64,000 bases of DNA from Rhizobium sp. RCAM05350 (GCA_024426085.1 CP087972.1:296565-360564), one strand, 5' to 3'. Numbered from the stretch's first letter, positions 19,230 through 32,162 are shown. The notes: generated from the sequence alone by a model not told the origin. Made by a program: numbers and translations.

Positions 19230-20320
19230 AAGGATGAAGTGCGACATGCAATAGATAACAATGGCTTATCAGTTGCAAGGAACGGCCATGAAGCGCACCT
19301 ACTCCCAGATCGATATGGATGAACGCCGCAAGATCGCTCGTTGGCGAATGGCCGGCATCGGTGTCGAGGTGATTGCCGAGAAACTCGGACGGCATCGCTC
19401 GACGATTTTCCGCGCGCTCAGACGCAATAGGTTCGAGGATCAGCAGATGCCGGACCTCAACGGCTACTACTGCGTGACGGCGAATGCGATGGCACGTGAG
19501 CGACGTGCCAAGCTGCGTAAGCTTGCGCGGTTCTCGCATCTGCGTCAGTCGGTTATCGACCACATCCTGCATGGCTGGTCGCCGCAGCAGATTGCCGGCC
19601 GGATGCGACTGGAGCGGCATCCGATCTCTGTCAGCCATGAGACGATCTACAAGTTCGCCTATTCCTCGGACGGCCATGCGATCAAGCTGTGGCGACATCT
19701 GCCGGAGCATCGTGCCAGACGCCGGCCACGGCATGCCAGGCGCCGGCATGGCAGGCGTTTCAGCCCGGACGTCACCATTCTCTACCGGCCCGACGTCGTT
19801 GCCGAGCGCAAACAGTTCGGGCACTGGGAATGCGACCTCATCCAGTTCCGCAAGAAGTTCGGAAAGGCCAATGTGACGTCGCTGGTCGAACGGGTCAGCC
19901 GATTTGCCGTCTTCCTGCGCAACAACGACCGACAATCCAGACCGGTGATGGACGGCCTGATCCAGGTGCTGCAATCCCTGCCCCACCTCGCTCGTCGTTC
20001 GATCACCTTCGACCGAGGCACGGAATTCACCGACTGGCCCTACCTGCAGGCAAGCATCGGAACACAGACATGGTTCTGCGATCCGCAATCGCCCTGGCAG
20101 AAAGGTACCGATCGAAAACACCAACGGACGGGCCAGGAAATGGCTTTCGAGAGAGGTCAACCCACGACCACGATCTCACCGAGATCTGCAATCACCTGAA
20201 CGCAACGCCACGCAAATGCCTCGGCTACAAAACACCGCAGAAGTCTTCCGCCAGAAACTCCTCACGCAAATCAGGCGTACCGGCTAGCCTCCATCAGCCC
20301 GCAAGTCGCGGTTCGCCATG
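19230..20320 (+). mobile_element. IS30-family insertion sequence
   Basis: An element of about 1.09 kb containing one IS30-type transposase. Imperfect terminal repeats are visible: GAAGTGCGACATGC at 19236-19249, and at the right end 20301-20314 a sequence whose reverse complement is GAACCGCGACTTGC (11 of 14 identical). Exact outer limits and target duplication were not resolved. Confidence 0.75.
19288..20287 (+). CDS. IS30-family transposase, frame breaks near the 3' end
   Basis: DDE transposase of the surrounding element. ATG 19288 (MKRTYSQIDMDERRKIARW) follows AAGGAACGG. The N-terminal HTH reads EVIAEKLGRHRSTIFRALRR. The catalytic residues are D in HWECDLIQF, D in ITFDRGTEFTDW and E in a segment that reads GTIENTNGRA only after correcting an indel near 20106. 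A further break near 20245 is needed to read EVFRQKLLTQIRRTG to the stop at 20287. If the breaks are real, the element is inactive. Restored length is about 333 residues. Confidence 0.85.
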
Positions 20321-20464
20321 AACTCACAAATTCCGTCATCAACTGCAACCCTCCCCTGGCCCCGCCATGATCATCGCAATTCTCGTTCGGGGCTTGATTT
20401 TACCACGGCGGTCGTGACGATGGGCGCCGAACAATGTCTGCCAATTCTTCGTCGGGAAACTCGC

Positions 20465-21216
20465 ATGAAACTCCAGTTGATCCGCAATGCCACGTTGAAG
20501 CTTCACTACGCCGGTCGCACCGTGCTGATCGATCCCTATCTGGCGCCGAAGCACAGCCTGCCATCCTTTACCGGGCGGTCGCCGAATCCGATGGTCGAAC
20601 TTCCGGTCGGGATCGACGACATTCTCGAGGGCGTGGAACTGGTAATCGTTTCGCATCTGCATGACGATCACTTCGACAGCGTTGCCATGGAGCGCGTACC
20701 GAAACATCTACCGCTTTTCTGTCAGCCGGGTGACGAGGCAACGATCCGCGAGGCTGGGTTCACCAACGTCACGCCGTTGACCGAAAGCGACCTGGGAGGG
20801 GCTGACGTTGACGCGCCGCGAGGGCAGTCACGGGCTTGGGCCGGTGGTTGAGCTGATGGGGCCTGTCATAGGTTTCAGCCTTGAGGCTGAAGGCGAACCG
20901 TCGGTCTACTGGGCTGGCGATACGGTGCTCTATCCGCCGGTGGCCAAGGTCATTGGCGAGACGCGACCCGACGTTATCATCACCCATTCCTGTGGCGCGC
21001 TGGGATGGCGATCTGATCGTCATGGATGCTGCGGAAACGGTCGCGGTCTGTGACGCCGCGCCGGATGCGATCGTCATTGCCACTCATATGGAGGCGCTCG
21101 ATCACGCCACCATTAGCCGAAAAGATTTGCGCCACGCGGCGGAGGCAAAAGGCATCGCTCCTTCGAGGCTGATGATCCCTGAGGATGGTGAAACGGTGGT
21201 GCTGGGCAAACCGTAA
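20465..21216 (+). CDS. Metallo-beta-lactamase-fold hydrolase (UlaG/UPF0173-like), two frame breaks
   Basis: Probable metal-dependent hydrolase. Start ATG 20465 (MKLQLIRNATLKLHYAGRTV). The metal motif HxHxDH is seen as VSHLHDDHFDSVAMERV around residue 65. Later parts are GPVIGFSLEAEGEPSVYWAG (with the D of AGDT) and IATHMEALDHATISRKDLR, which supplies the last His. The frame breaks near 20810 (GGAGGGGCTGACG) and near 21000 (GGCGCGCTGGGATGG). Restored length is about 250 residues. It is convergent with the downstream enoyl-CoA hydratase and close to an IS30 element. The substrate is unknown; similarity to UlaG does not prove ascorbate lactonase activity. Confidence 0.82.
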
Positions 21217-21267
21217 CGCGCTGTCAGCACAGGATCGGCGCCCTGCAGGGCGTCGCAATCCCCTTGC

Positions 21268-22036
21268 CTATTTTCCCTGGAATTGCGGGGCGCGCTTTTC
21301 GATGAAAGCAGCCATACCTTCCTTCTGGTCTTGGGTGGCAAACAGCGCGTGAAAAATGCGACGTTCGAACAGGATGCCTTCCCGCAGGCCGCCTTCGAGG
21401 GCGCGGTCGACGGCCTCGCGCTGCCATGGTGGCGGCCTTGCCGTAACCGGCAATCGTTTGGGCCGCTGCCAATGTTTCGTCCAGCAGCTTTTCCGCCGGC
21501 AGCACGCGGGCGACGAGACCGCAGCGTTCGGCCTCGGTCGCGTCCATCATCCGGCCGGTGAGGATCATGTCCATCGCCTTGGCCTTGCCGACCAGCTTCG
21601 TCAGTCGCTGCGAGCCGCCCATGCCGGGGATAACGCCGAGCTTGATTTCTGGCTGGCCGAACATGGCGGTGTCGGCTGCAAAGATCATGTCGCACATCAT
21701 CGCCAGTTCACAGCCGCCGCCGAGCGCATAGCCGGAGACCGCAGCGATCTTCGGCGTGCGGAAAGAGGCGAACCGATCCCAGGCGGCAAAGAAGTCCTCA
21801 CCGAACATATCCGGGAACGACTTGTCGGCCATTTCCTTGATATCAGCGCCGGCGGCAAAGGCTTTTTCCGAACCCTTCAGCACGAAGCAGCCGACGCCCG
21901 GATCCCGGTCCAGCGGCGCAAGGTCCGTCGCCAGCGCGTTCATGATCTCGGAGTTGAGCGCGTTGCGGGCGGCAGGCCTGTTCAGCGTGACGATGACGAC
22001 GCGGTCCTGCTGTTCGATGATGATCGGTTTTTCCAT
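21268..22036 (-). CDS. Enoyl-CoA hydratase, one frame break
   Basis: Hydrates methacrylyl-CoA or tiglyl-CoA in valine and isoleucine breakdown, by family and context. Start ATG at 22036 ([20 protein letters not shown]). Crotonase features are [11 protein letters not shown] (oxyanion hole), [20 protein letters not shown], and [20 protein letters not shown] carrying the catalytic glutamates. The frame breaks near 21432 (GCCACCATGGCAGCG region); the tail resumes [20 protein letters not shown] and ends [14 protein letters not shown]. Restored length is 256 residues, normal. Last gene of the branched-chain degradation cluster. Confidence 0.9.
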
Positions 22037-22070
22037 GAGCGTAATCCTCTTGCGGGCGTTTAAGGCGTTG

Positions 22071-22959
22071 TCAGGCGGTGCCGCCGGATTGTTGCCTTAG
22101 CATGTCAATGATGCCGGAAAAATCCTTGTCGGCGTTTCCGAGTTCATTGAAGCGCATAGAGCTCGGCGGCCTTGGCGCCAAGGGGCGTGGTGGCGCCGGC
22201 GGATTGCGCTGCCTCTTGCGAAAGCTTCAAGTCTTTCAGCATCAAGGCTCCGGCAAAGCCCGGTTTGTATTCATTGTTGGCCGGCGATGTCGGGACAGGG
22301 CCAGGGACCGGGCAATAGGTGGTCAGCGACCAGCACTGGCCCGACGATACCGAGGCGACATCGAACAGCGCCTGATGCGAGAGGCCAAGTTTTTCGCCAA
22401 GCACGAAGGCCTCTCCGACGGCGATCATGCTGACGCCGAGGATCATGTTGTTGCAGATCTTTGCCGCTTGCCCTGCCGCTGCACCACCACAATGGATGAT
22501 GCGTTTTCCCATTGCTTCGAAGATCGGCTGGGATTTCGAGAACACATCGTGCCCGCCGCCGATCATGAAGGTCAGCGTGCCCGCCGCCGCACTGCCGGTG
22601 CCGCCGGATACGGGCGCATCCAACGAAGGGCAGCCCTTTGCGGTCGCCATCTCATGCGCCTTGCGGGCGCTGTCGATGTCGATGGTCGAGCAATCGATCA
22701 ACAGCGTGCCGGATGGCACTATTGCCACGAGCTCCTGCCAGACCGATAGAACATGTTTTCCGGCGGGAAGCATGGTGATGACGGTGTCGGCGCCTGTGAC
22801 TGCTTCGGCAAGCGATGCGCAGGCGGTAATATCCTTGCTGCTCGCTTCGTCCAGCAGTGGCTGCGAAAGGTCGAAGCCTTTGACTGTGTGGCCTGCCTTG
22901 ACGAGATTGGCAGCCATCGGGCCGCCCATGTGACCGAGACCGATAAAGCCGATCGTCAT
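22071..22959 (-). CDS. mmsB: 3-hydroxyisobutyrate dehydrogenase, frame break near the C-terminus
   Basis: NAD-dependent oxidation of 3-hydroxyisobutyrate to methylmalonate semialdehyde, in valine degradation. Start ATG at 22959 overlaps the preceding stop. It has the Rossmann motif [20 protein letters not shown], substrate motif [20 protein letters not shown], and catalytic Lys in [20 protein letters not shown]. The cofactor-proximal [10 protein letters not shown] is also present. Near 22147 one base is missing; the corrected tail reads [20 protein letters not shown] and stops at 22071. Restored length is about 296 residues, as expected. Confidence 0.92.
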
Positions 22960-24060
22960 GTTGCTGATCCTTCCGTGATCTTATCCGCAAAGAGCGGATG
23001 GGCAGAGGACTGGAAATAGGCATCGACATCGGCTGCCGTGACATCGGCAAGCCGTGCTGGCCGCCATTGCGGATTGCGATCCTTGTCGATCACGGCGGCG
23101 CGCACACCCTCGTAGAAATCGTGGCTGTGCAGGACCGCTGTGGTGGCCGAAAACTCCCGTTCGAGGCAGTCTTCCAGCGGTTCGGTTTTCCGCCCCAGCC
23201 GCAGCAGGCGCAGGGTCACGGTGAGGCTGAGCGGCGATTTCGCCGAAAGAACGGAAAGAATCTTTTCCGCGAAAGGGCTGTCATCCGCACGCAGGGCTGC
23301 GAGAATCCCTTCGATGGTGCCGAAGGCGAAGAGGCGATCGATGGCCGGTTGTTGTGGTTCCAGAACGCCGGCTGGCGGGGCTTCCGACAAGCCTGCGATC
23401 GTGGTTGATATTGCCGCGCTTGAACTTCGCGCAGGCAGCGATGCCAACGCCTCGATCAATACTGCAAGCCGTTCAGAAGGAACAAAAACATCGGCAAGAC
23501 CGACGAGGATGGCGTCTGCGGCGCCCAGTGGTTCGCCGGTCAGTCCGACATAGGTGCCGAGTTCGTTTGGCCTACGCGTCAAAAACCAGGATGCGCCGAC
23601 ATCCGGGAAAAAACCGATGCCCGTTTCGGGCATGGCGAAACGGGTGCGTTCGGTGACGATCCGGTGGCTGCCATAGACGGAGATGCCGACACCACCGCCC
23701 ATGACGATGCCGTCCATAATGACGATATAGGGCTTCGAAGTTCGGCCGATGCGGGCGTTGAGCGTGTATTCTTCGCGCCAGAATGTTGCCGGCTCGTTTC
23801 CGATCCAGCTTTCCCTCCGTCATAGATGGCGCGGATATCGCCACCGGCACACAGGCCGCGTTCCCCTCACCCGTGACGAGCACGGCTGCGATGGCTGGAT
23901 CCAGTTCGAAATCGTCGAGCGCCGCCTCGATGTCGCGCACCATCTGCAGCGTCAGGCTATTCAGCGCCTTGGGGCGGTTGAGCCGGATGCGGCCGAGCGC
24001 GCCTTGGCGTTCGACCAGCGTTTCGGCTTCTGCTGCGCGGGTGTCAGATGTGGAGGGCAT
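22956..24060 (-). CDS. 3-hydroxyisobutyryl-CoA hydrolase (crotonase superfamily), frame broken between 23700 and 23850
   Basis: Thioester hydrolase that frees 3-hydroxyisobutyrate for MmsB. Start ATG at 24060 ([18 protein letters not shown]); an ATG six bases upstream is also in frame. The start overlaps the lpdV end. N-terminal [20 protein letters not shown] is followed by a disrupted segment that should carry the CAGGDI loop. The frame then resumes with [20 protein letters not shown] and [20 protein letters not shown], which holds the Glu and Asp that distinguish hydrolases from hydratases. The end is typical, [15 protein letters not shown]. Restored length is about 368 residues. Confidence 0.9.
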
Positions 24061-25441
24061 GGCCAAGCGCTTTCAAGGCGGCTTCCTGGAAGCCTTCGCT
24101 GCGTGTCGGATGGGCGTGGATCGTCGCGGCAATGTCTTCCAGACGAGCGCCCATTTCAATCGCCAGCGCAAAGGTGCTCGAGAGTTCCGAAACGCCGGCC
24201 CCGACGGCCTGCACGCCGAGAACGAGGTTGGTATCCGTTCGCGCCACGATGCGAACAAAACCATCTTCGGAAAGCATGGTCATCGCACGGCCGTTGGCGC
24301 TGAACGGAAAAATGCCGACGCGGATCTCATACCCTTGCGCCCGCGCCTCGTCTGGCGACAGGCCGGCGGTGACGATCTCCGGGTCGGTAAAGCAGACCGC
24401 GGGAATGCAGCGCTTGTCCCATGTCCGCTTCTTTCCGGCGACGATCTCCGCCACCATCTCGCCCTGTGCCATGGCGCGGTGGGCCAGCATCGGTTCGCCG
24501 GTGATGTCGCCGATGGCGTAGACGCCGCGCATCGATGTCCGGCATCGTTCGTCGATACGCAGGAATTTGCCGGCGCGGTCGAGGTCGAGGTCGTCCAGTC
24601 CCCATCCTTCGGTGCGCGGCTTGCGGCCGACCGTCACGAGGATCTTGTCGGCTGGAAGCCGCTGCTCCTCGCCTTCGGCGGTTTCGATCTGGAGCGCCAG
24701 CCCCTCCTCCGAAAGTCCCTTGGCCTTGGCACCGGTCAGGACGCGGATGCCTAAATCGGCGAGCCGCTTGGCCACCGGCTTCACCAATTCCGCATCATAT
24801 TGCGGCAGGATCTGCTGCATCGCTTCAACGACCGTCACCTCGGAGCCCATCTTGGCGAAGGCGGTTCCGAGTTCCAGACCGATATAGCCGCCGCCGACAA
24901 CAACCAGCTTCTGCGGCACCGTCTTCAGCGACAGCGCTTCGGTGGAGGAGATGACGGGGCCGCCGAAAGGCAGGAACGGCAGTTCCACGGGCTCGGAACC
25001 GGTGGCGACCACCACGGTCTCGGCGCGGATGACCTGCGTTCCCGTTTCCGTTTCGACCTCCACAGTCTTGCCGTCGTGGAACGTTGCCTTGCCATGCACG
25101 ATCTTGACCTTGGCCTTGCGCAACAGGCCGAGCACGCCACTGTTCAGGCGACCGACAATGCCGTCCTTCCAGGAGATGGTTTTGGCGAGGTCGAGCTTTG
25201 GTGCTTCGACCGAGATGCCAAGCGGGCTTTTGGTACCCGCCATATGGCTGACCTTCTCGAATTCCTCCGCCGCATGAATGAGCGCCTTGGAAGGGATGCA
25301 GCCGATGTTGAGGCAGGTGCCGCCGGCCTTGACGGCTTCGACAATGACTGTATCGACGCCGAGCTGCCCGGCCCGGATGGCGCAGATATAGCCGCCCGGA
25401 CCGGCGCCGATGACGAGAAGTTTGCAGACGATCTCTTTCAT
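24044..25441 (-). CDS. lpdV: Dihydrolipoamide dehydrogenase (E3) of the branched-chain keto-acid complex
   Basis: FAD enzyme that reoxidises lipoyl groups of E2. ATG at 25441 ([20 protein letters not shown]) is chosen; a TTG 15 bases upstream is in frame but overlaps the E2 stop. It has the FAD-binding GAGPGGY, redox-active disulfide [23 protein letters not shown]-binding [20 protein letters not shown], and the dimer-interface catalytic motif [16 protein letters not shown]. Length is 465 residues with no interruption. It sits directly after the E2 gene in the bkd cluster, so it is the dedicated E3. Confidence 0.95.
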   Translation of the reverse strand: MKEIVCKLLVIGAGPGGYICAIRAGQLGVDTVIVEAVKAGGTCLNIGCIPSKALIHAAEEFEKVSHMAGTKSPLGISVEAPKLDLAKTISWKDGIVGRLNSGVLGLLRKAKVKIVHGKATFHDGKTVEVETETGTQVIRAETVVVATGSEPVELPFLPFGGPVISSTEALSLKTVPQKLVVVGGGYIGLELGTAFAKMGSEVTVVEAMQQILPQYDAELVKPVAKRLADLGIRVLTGAKAKGLSEEGLALQIETAEGEEQRLPADKILVTVGRKPRTEGWGLDDLDLDRAGKFLRIDERCRTSMRGVYAIGDITGEPMLAHRAMAQGEMVAEIVAGKKRTWDKRCIPAVCFTDPEIVTAGLSPDEARAQGYEIRVGIFPFSANGRAMTMLSEDGFVRIVARTDTNLVLGVQAVGAGVSELSSTFALAIEMGARLEDIAATIHAHPTRSEGFQEAALKALGHALHI

Positions 25442-25445
25442 GGGC

Positions 25446-26718
25446 TCAGCTTTCAATGAAAATCAGCGCGGGGGTTTCGAGCAGGGCCTTGATCCGCTGG
25501 ACGAAGGTCGCCGCATCCCAGCCGTCCACCACCCGGTGATCGAAGCTGGATGACAGGTTCATCATCTTGCGCGGAATGAACTGGCTGCCATCCCAAACCG
25601 GCCGGGTCATGATCTTGTTGACGCCGACGATCGCCACTTCCGGGTGGTTGATGATCGGCGTCGTGGCGATGCCGCCCATGGCGCCGAGTGAGGTGATAGT
25701 GATGGTCGAGCCGGACAGTTCTTCGCGTAGCGCCGAGCCGGTGCGGGCGGCCTCGGCCAGCCGGACGACTTCCGCCGCGCAATCCCAGATGCCGCGCGCT
25801 TCCGCATGACGCACCACCGGGACAGTCAGGCCCGCCGGTGTCTGGGTGGCGATGCCGATATGCACGGCTGCGTGGCGGCTGATGATACCGGCATCGTCAT
25901 CGAAGGTGGCGTTGACGACGGGCTGTTCATCGATCGTCTTCACCATAGCCCGCATTAGGAACGGCAGGATCGTCAGCTTGGTCTGGTCCGGCTTGCGGCC
26001 GGCGTTCATCGTCGCGCGCAGGTCTTCCAGATCGGTGACGTCGATTTCCTCGACATAGGTGATATGGGGAATGCGCGAGGTCGCCAGCACCATCTTCTCG
26101 GAAATGCGGCGGCGCAGGCCGGTGACCTTGATCTCCTCGACGGCGGTTTTGCGGGCACGGCCGGTCGGCGCCGGTTGCGGTTGCAGCACCACGGGCAAGA
26201 AACTGGTCGAGGTCGTCATGGGTGATGCGTCCGGCCGGTCCTGTGCCCGTCACCTGCCGCAGGTCGATGCCGCCATCCTGCGCCCGAAGGCGGACAGCAG
26301 GTGAAGCGAGCGGCTTGTCGGCAATGGCCTGGACCGCAGCCTTGGCAACCGGCGCAGACTGGATGAGCTTCTTCGTTTCGACTGGCGGTGGGTTTACCAC
26401 CTTTTCAACAGGCTGCTCGACAGGCTCGATCGTCACGGTTTCCGCCATCGAAACCGCGTCGACCTCGCCCACCTCGCCCGCGACCTGAATGCGTACTAGC
26501 GGCGCCTTGACGGCCACAGTGTCACCGATTTCTGCGCCCAGCCAGAGAACGGTGCCGGTGACCGGCGATGGGATTTCGACGGTCGCCTTGTCGGTCATGA
26601 CGGCGGCAAGCACCATGTCTTCACGGACGGGATCGCCGACCTTGCAATGCCATTCGACAAGCTCGGCCTCCGCCACGCCTTCGCCGACATCCGGCATCTT
26701 GATGATGAACTCACCCAT
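25446..26718 (-). CDS. bkdB: Branched-chain keto-acid dehydrogenase E2 (lipoamide acyltransferase), one frame break
   Basis: Core of the complex, transferring branched acyl groups to CoA. Start ATG at 26718 ([20 protein letters not shown]). The lipoyl domain holds the lipoylated Lys in [13 protein letters not shown] (about residue 44). The peripheral-subunit-binding domain is [20 protein letters not shown]. The catalytic domain ends with the HxxxDG motif in [16 protein letters not shown]. The frame breaks near 26190 in the linker before [20 protein letters not shown]. Restored length is about 424 residues, usual for bacterial BkdB. E1beta ends three bases upstream. Confidence 0.93.
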
Positions 26719-26720
26719 GA

Positions 26721-27734
26721 TCAAGCCTCCATCACTTCGGCCAGCGCGCGGCCGACGCGGCCGGGACCGGGGAAATAATCCCATTCCTGCGCGTGCGGAT
26801 AGGGCGTGTCCCAGCCCGTGACGCGAACGACGGGGGCTTCCAGATGATAGAAGCAATGCTCCTGCACGAGTGCCGTGAGTTCGGCGCCATAGCCCGAGGT
26901 CAGGGTCGCCTCGTGCACGACGACGCAGCGGCCGGTCTTGGTGACCGATTGCACGATCGTATCGAGATCGAGCGGCAACAGGCTGCGCAGGTCGATCACC
27001 TCGGCATCGATGCCCATTTCTTCCGCGGCCGCTAACGCCACATGCACCATGGTACCATAGGCGATAACGGTGACAGCAGCACCTTGCCGGCGGATTTCGG
27101 CCTTGCCGATCGGAATGCTGTAATGGCCTTCCGGTACTTCGCCCAGGTCATGCTTCGACCATGGCGTCACCGGCCTGTCGTGATGGCCGTCGAAGGGGCC
27201 GTTATAGAGGCGCTTCGGCTCGAGGAACATCACCGGGTCCGGGTCTTCGATCGAGGCGATCAGCAGGCCCTTGGCGTCGTAGGGATTGGAGGGCACGACG
27301 ACCTTCAGGCCGCAGACATGGGTGAACAGCGCTTCCGGGCTCTGGCTATGCGTTTGCCCGCCAAAAATGCCGCCGCCGGTCGGCATGCGCAGCACGATCG
27401 GGCAGGTGAAATCACCGTTCGAACGATAGCGGATGCGGGCGGCTTCCTGGGTGATCTGGTCGTAAGCCGGGTACATATAGTCGGCGAACTGGATCTCGAC
27501 GCAGGGCTTCAGGCCATAGGCGGCCATGCCGATCGCCGTGCCGACAATGCCGCTCTCGCTGATCGGCGCATCGAAGCAGCGGGTCTTGCCGTATTTCGCC
27601 TGAAGTCCCTGGGTGCAACGGAAGACGCCGCCGAAGTAGCCGACGTCCTCGCCGAACACCACGACATCGTCGTCGCGTTCCATCGAGACGTCCATGGCGC
27701 TGCGCACGGCCTCGATCATCGTCATTCTGGCCAT
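26721..27734 (-). CDS. bkdA2: Branched-chain keto-acid dehydrogenase E1 component, beta subunit
   Basis: With the alpha subunit it forms the thiamine-diphosphate decarboxylase. Start ATG at 27734 (MARMTMIEAVRSAMDVSMER). Family blocks are VVFGEDVGYFGGVFRCTQGL, DAPISESGIVGTAIGMAAYG, IQFADYMYPAYDQI and GTMVHVALAAAEEMGIDAEV. The C-terminal transketolase domain ends VTGWDTPYPHAQEWDYFPGP. Length is 337 residues, uninterrupted. It is separated by one base from the E1alpha stop and by two bases from the E2 start. Confidence 0.95.
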   Translation of the reverse strand: MARMTMIEAVRSAMDVSMERDDDVVVFGEDVGYFGGVFRCTQGLQAKYGKTRCFDAPISESGIVGTAIGMAAYGLKPCVEIQFADYMYPAYDQITQEAARIRYRSNGDFTCPIVLRMPTGGGIFGGQTHSQSPEALFTHVCGLKVVVPSNPYDAKGLLIASIEDPDPVMFLEPKRLYNGPFDGHHDRPVTPWSKHDLGEVPEGHYSIPIGKAEIRRQGAAVTVIAYGTMVHVALAAAEEMGIDAEVIDLRSLLPLDLDTIVQSVTKTGRCVVVHEATLTSGYGAELTALVQEHCFYHLEAPVVRVTGWDTPYPHAQEWDYFPGPGRVGRALAEVMEA

Positions 27735-27735
27735 G

Positions 27736-28967
<1,232 letters not shown>

Positions 28968-29033
28968 GCCTCGTGCTTCCTCCCATTTTTACCCTTGTCT
29001 TCCAGACTCCTCCCGGAAGTAGGGTTTCTTTTC

Positions 29034-30161
29034 TTATAGACTACGTGCAATGACGATGCGCTGCACGTCGCTTGTACCTTCGTAGATCTGGCAGATTCGA
29101 ACATCGCGATAGATGCGCTCGACTGGATAGTCCGACATGTAACCATAGCCGCCATGGATCTGGATCGCGTCCGAGCAGACTTTTTCCGCCATCTCCGACG
29201 CAAACAGTTTTGCCATCGAAGCTTCCGTCAGACAGGGCTCGCCAGCTTCCTTCAGTTCAGCGGCATGGAGCACCATTTGCCGCGCAGCCGTAATCTGCGT
29301 CGCCATGTCGGCAAGACGGAAGGCAACGGCCTGATGCTCGATGATCGGCTTGCCGAAGGCAATGCGTTCGCGGGCATAATCGCGCGCTGCCTCGAACGCC
29401 GCCCGTGCCATGCCGACCGATTGCGAGGCAATGCCGATCCGGCCGCCTTCGAGATTGGCGAGTGCGATCTTGTAGCCCTCGCCTTCGGCACCCAGCCGTA
29501 GATCAGCCGGAATGCGCATATTGGTAAAGGCGATCTGGCAGGTATCGGAGGAATGCAGACCGAGCTTGTGTTCGACGCGAACGACCTCGTAGCCCGGCGT
29601 ATCCGTCGGCACGATGAACGCAGTGATGCCCTTCTTTCCGGCATCGGGATCGGTCACCGCAAAGACGATGATGACATTGCCGTTCTTGCCGGACGTGATG
29701 AACTGCTTGGCACCATCGATCACATAATGATCGCCGTCGTGGCGGGCGCGGGTGCGCAGGTTGGAGGCATCGGAGCCGGCCTGCGGTTCGGTCAGCGCAA
29801 AGCCGCCGATCCATTCGCCGGAGGCAAGCTTCGGCAGGAAACGTTGCTTCTGCTCTTCGGTGCCGAATTTCAGGATCGGCACGCAGCCGACGGAGCTGTG
29901 CACGCTCATGATGGTCGAGCACGGACCGTCACCGGCGGCAATTTCCTCAAGTGCCACGGCATAGGCAACGGTGCCGGTTTCCGAGCCGCCATAGGCCTCC
30001 GGCACCAGCATGCCGAGGAAACCGAGTTCGCCCATTTCCTTCAGCTCGTCTTTGGGAAACGCATGCGACACGTCGCGCTCGGCGGCACCGGGTGCCAGCC
30101 GCTCGCGGGCGAAATCGCGGGCCATGTCGCGGATCTGGATCTGCTGTTCAGACAGGATCAT
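29034..30161 (-). CDS. Acyl-CoA dehydrogenase, short/branched-chain type
   Basis: FAD enzyme desaturating isobutyryl-CoA and/or 2-methylbutyryl-CoA, inferred from the bkd context. Start ATG at 30161 ([20 protein letters not shown]). Family signatures are [20 protein letters not shown] and [20 protein letters not shown]. The catalytic Glu is in [17 protein letters not shown] near the C-terminus, the position used by short-chain and branched-chain members other than isovaleryl-CoA dehydrogenase. Length is 375 residues, uninterrupted. It lies between thiolase and E1alpha. Exact chain preference cannot be read from sequence. Confidence 0.92.
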   Translation of the reverse strand: MILSEQQIQIRDMARDFARERLAPGAAERDVSHAFPKDELKEMGELGFLGMLVPEAYGGSETGTVAYAVALEEIAAGDGPCSTIMSVHSSVGCVPILKFGTEEQKQRFLPKLASGEWIGGFALTEPQAGSDASNLRTRARHDGDHYVIDGAKQFITSGKNGNVIIVFAVTDPDAGKKGITAFIVPTDTPGYEVVRVEHKLGLHSSDTCQIAFTNMRIPADLRLGAEGEGYKIALANLEGGRIGIASQSVGMARAAFEAARDYARERIAFGKPIIEHQAVAFRLADMATQITAARQMVLHAAELKEAGEPCLTEASMAKLFASEMAEKVCSDAIQIHGGYGYMSDYPVERIYRDVRICQIYEGTSDVQRIVIARSL

Positions 30162-30185
30162 GTGTGGGTCTCCTCCCCTGCCCCT

Positions 30186-31372
30186 TCAATGCCGCTCGAC
30201 CGCAATCGCCGTCGCCTCGCCGCCGCCGATGCAGAGCGAGGCCATGCCGCGCTTCAGATCATAACGTTCAAGGGCTGCCAGCAATGTGACGATGACGCGG
30301 GCGCCGGAGGCGCCAATGGGATGGCCGAGCGCGCAGGCGCCGCCATGCACATTGACCTTGTCATGCGGCAGGTCGAGATCGCGCATCGCCGCCATGGCGA
30401 CGACGGCGAAGGCCTCGTTGATCTCGAACAGATCGACATCCTTGAGGTCCCATCCCGTGCGTTCGCTGAGCCTTTTCAGCGCACCGATTGGTGCCGTCGC
30501 AAACAGGTTCGGTGCCTGTGCATGGGTCGCGTGGCCGACGATGGTGGCAAGCGGCGTCAAGCCCCTGCGTTCCGCCTCGGAGCGGCGCATCAGCACCAGT
30601 GCGGCAGCGCCGTCGGAGATCGAGCTGGCATTGGCTGCCGTCACCGTGCCGTTTTCGCGGAAGGCAGGCTTCAGCGTCGGGATCTTTTCAAGCCTTGCCT
30701 TGCCCGGCTGCTCGTCGAGGCTGACGACCTGTTCGGTCTTTCCGGACTTGAGAGTCACTGGCGTGATTTCGGCTTCAAAAGGCCCTCGCGGATCGCTTTC
30801 TGCGCACGGTTCAGCGAGGTCACGGCAAAATCGTCCTGGGCGGGACGCGTGAACTGATAGGCCTCGGCGCAGTCTTCGGCGAACGTTCCCATCAGCCGTC
30901 CCTTGTCATAGGCATCCTCCAGCCCGTCGAGGAACATATGGTCGATGATGCGGCCATGGCCGAGCCGGTAACCGCCGCGGGCACGATCGAGCAAATAGGG
31001 TGCATTGCTCATGCTTTCCATACCGCCGGCGACGGCAATATTGGCGCTGCCGGCCAGAATCAGATCATGCGCGAGCATCGCCGCCTTCATGCCGGAGCCG
31101 CACATCTTGTTGACGGTGCTGGCGCCGGTTGCAAACGGAAGGCCGGCGCCGATGGCTGCCTGCCGGGCTGGCGCCTGTCCCTGCCCTGCCGGCAGCACGC
31201 AGCCGAACACGACTTCGTCCACCAGTTCCGGCGCAACCCCACTGCGCTCAAGGGCGGCGCGGATCGCGGCGGCACCGAGCTCGGGCGCAGTCGCGCCCTG
31301 CAGGTCGCCTTGAAATCCGCCCATTGCGGTGCGGGCGGAACCGACGATGACGATGGGATCATGTGATGTCAT
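30186..31372 (-). CDS. Acetyl-CoA acetyltransferase / 3-ketothiolase, one frame break
   Basis: Cleaves 2-methylacetoacetyl-CoA in isoleucine degradation; acetoacetyl-CoA is also possible. Start ATG at 31372 (MTSHDPIVIVGSARTAMGGF). The acylated Cys is in TVNKMCGSGMKAAMLAHDLI, the second motif is DLFEINEAFAVVAMAAMRD, and the C-terminal motif is NVHGGACALGHPIGASGARV. The last has Cys where Ile or Val is usual in GGAIALGHP. The frame breaks near 30770, inside a run of A/T bases before ITPVTLKSGKTEQVV. Restored length is about 395 residues. Confidence 0.92.
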
Positions 31373-31394
31373 TTCAAATCTCCCGAAACCGCTA

Positions 31395-32162
31395 TCAACG
31401 CGGCCCCATGCGCAGGGCGCCATCCAGCCGGATGACCTCGCCGTTCAACATGGTGTTTTCACAGATATGGCGCACTAGAGCGGCAAATTCAGCGGGGCGG
31501 CCAAGACGCGGTGGAAACGGCACGCTCTTGCCGAGCGCTTCCTGGGTCTCAGGCGGCATGCCGGCCATCATCGGCGTTTCGAAAATGCCGGGGGCGATGG
31601 TGACGACCCGGATGCCGAAGCGGGCAAGCTCGCGGGCAATCGGCAGGGTCATGCCGACGACGCCACCCTTCGAGGCCGCATAGGCGGCCTGGCCGATCTG
31701 CCCATCGAAGGCTGCGACAGATGCCGTGTTGACGATGACGCCGCGTTCGCCTTCGCCGTCGGGGTCCTGTGTCTGGATGGCGGCAGCAGCGAGACGGATC
31801 ATATTGAATGTGCCGACCAGGTTGATGCCGATCGCCTGCGTAAAACTTTCGAGGCGATGCGGGCCGTCTCGGCCGAGAACCTTTTCGCCCGGCGCAACGC
31901 CGGCGCAGTTCACCAAGCCATGCAGGTGGCCGAAGCTCTCAAGGGCTGCCCCGATTGCGGCCTGTCCATCCGCTTCGCTGGTGACATCGGTACGGATAAA
32001 CCGGACGCTCGAGCCGAGATTGGCGGCGATCTGCGCACCGGCATCCTGATTGATATCGGCGACAACGATGCGGGCGCCAGCCTCGGCCAGCAGGCGCGTG
32101 ACAGCCGCGCCAAGGCCGGAACCGCCGCCGCTCACCACAAAAACCTTACCGGAAATCTTCAT
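31395..32162 (-). CDS. SDR 3-hydroxyacyl-CoA dehydrogenase (HSD17B10-like)
   Basis: NAD-dependent oxidation of 2-methyl-3-hydroxybutyryl-CoA in isoleucine breakdown, by similarity to HSD17B10. Start ATG at 32162 ([20 protein letters not shown]). The cofactor motif is [20 protein letters not shown] gives NAD specificity, [18 protein letters not shown] is a block characteristic of this subgroup, and catalytic residues lie in [20 protein letters not shown] and YAASKGG. The tail is [17 protein letters not shown]. Length is 255 residues, uninterrupted. First gene of the minus-strand cluster, diverging from the AraC regulator. Confidence 0.93.
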   Translation of the reverse strand: MKISGKVFVVSGGGSGLGAAVTRLLAEAGARIVVADINQDAGAQIAANLGSSVRFIRTDVTSEADGQAAIGAALESFGHLHGLVNCAGVAPGEKVLGRDGPHRLESFTQAIGINLVGTFNMIRLAAAAIQTQDPDGEGERGVIVNTASVAAFDGQIGQAAYAASKGGVVGMTLPIARELARFGIRVVTIAPGIFETPMMAGMPPETQEALGKSVPFPPRLGRPAEFAALVRHICENTMLNGEVIRLDGALRMGPR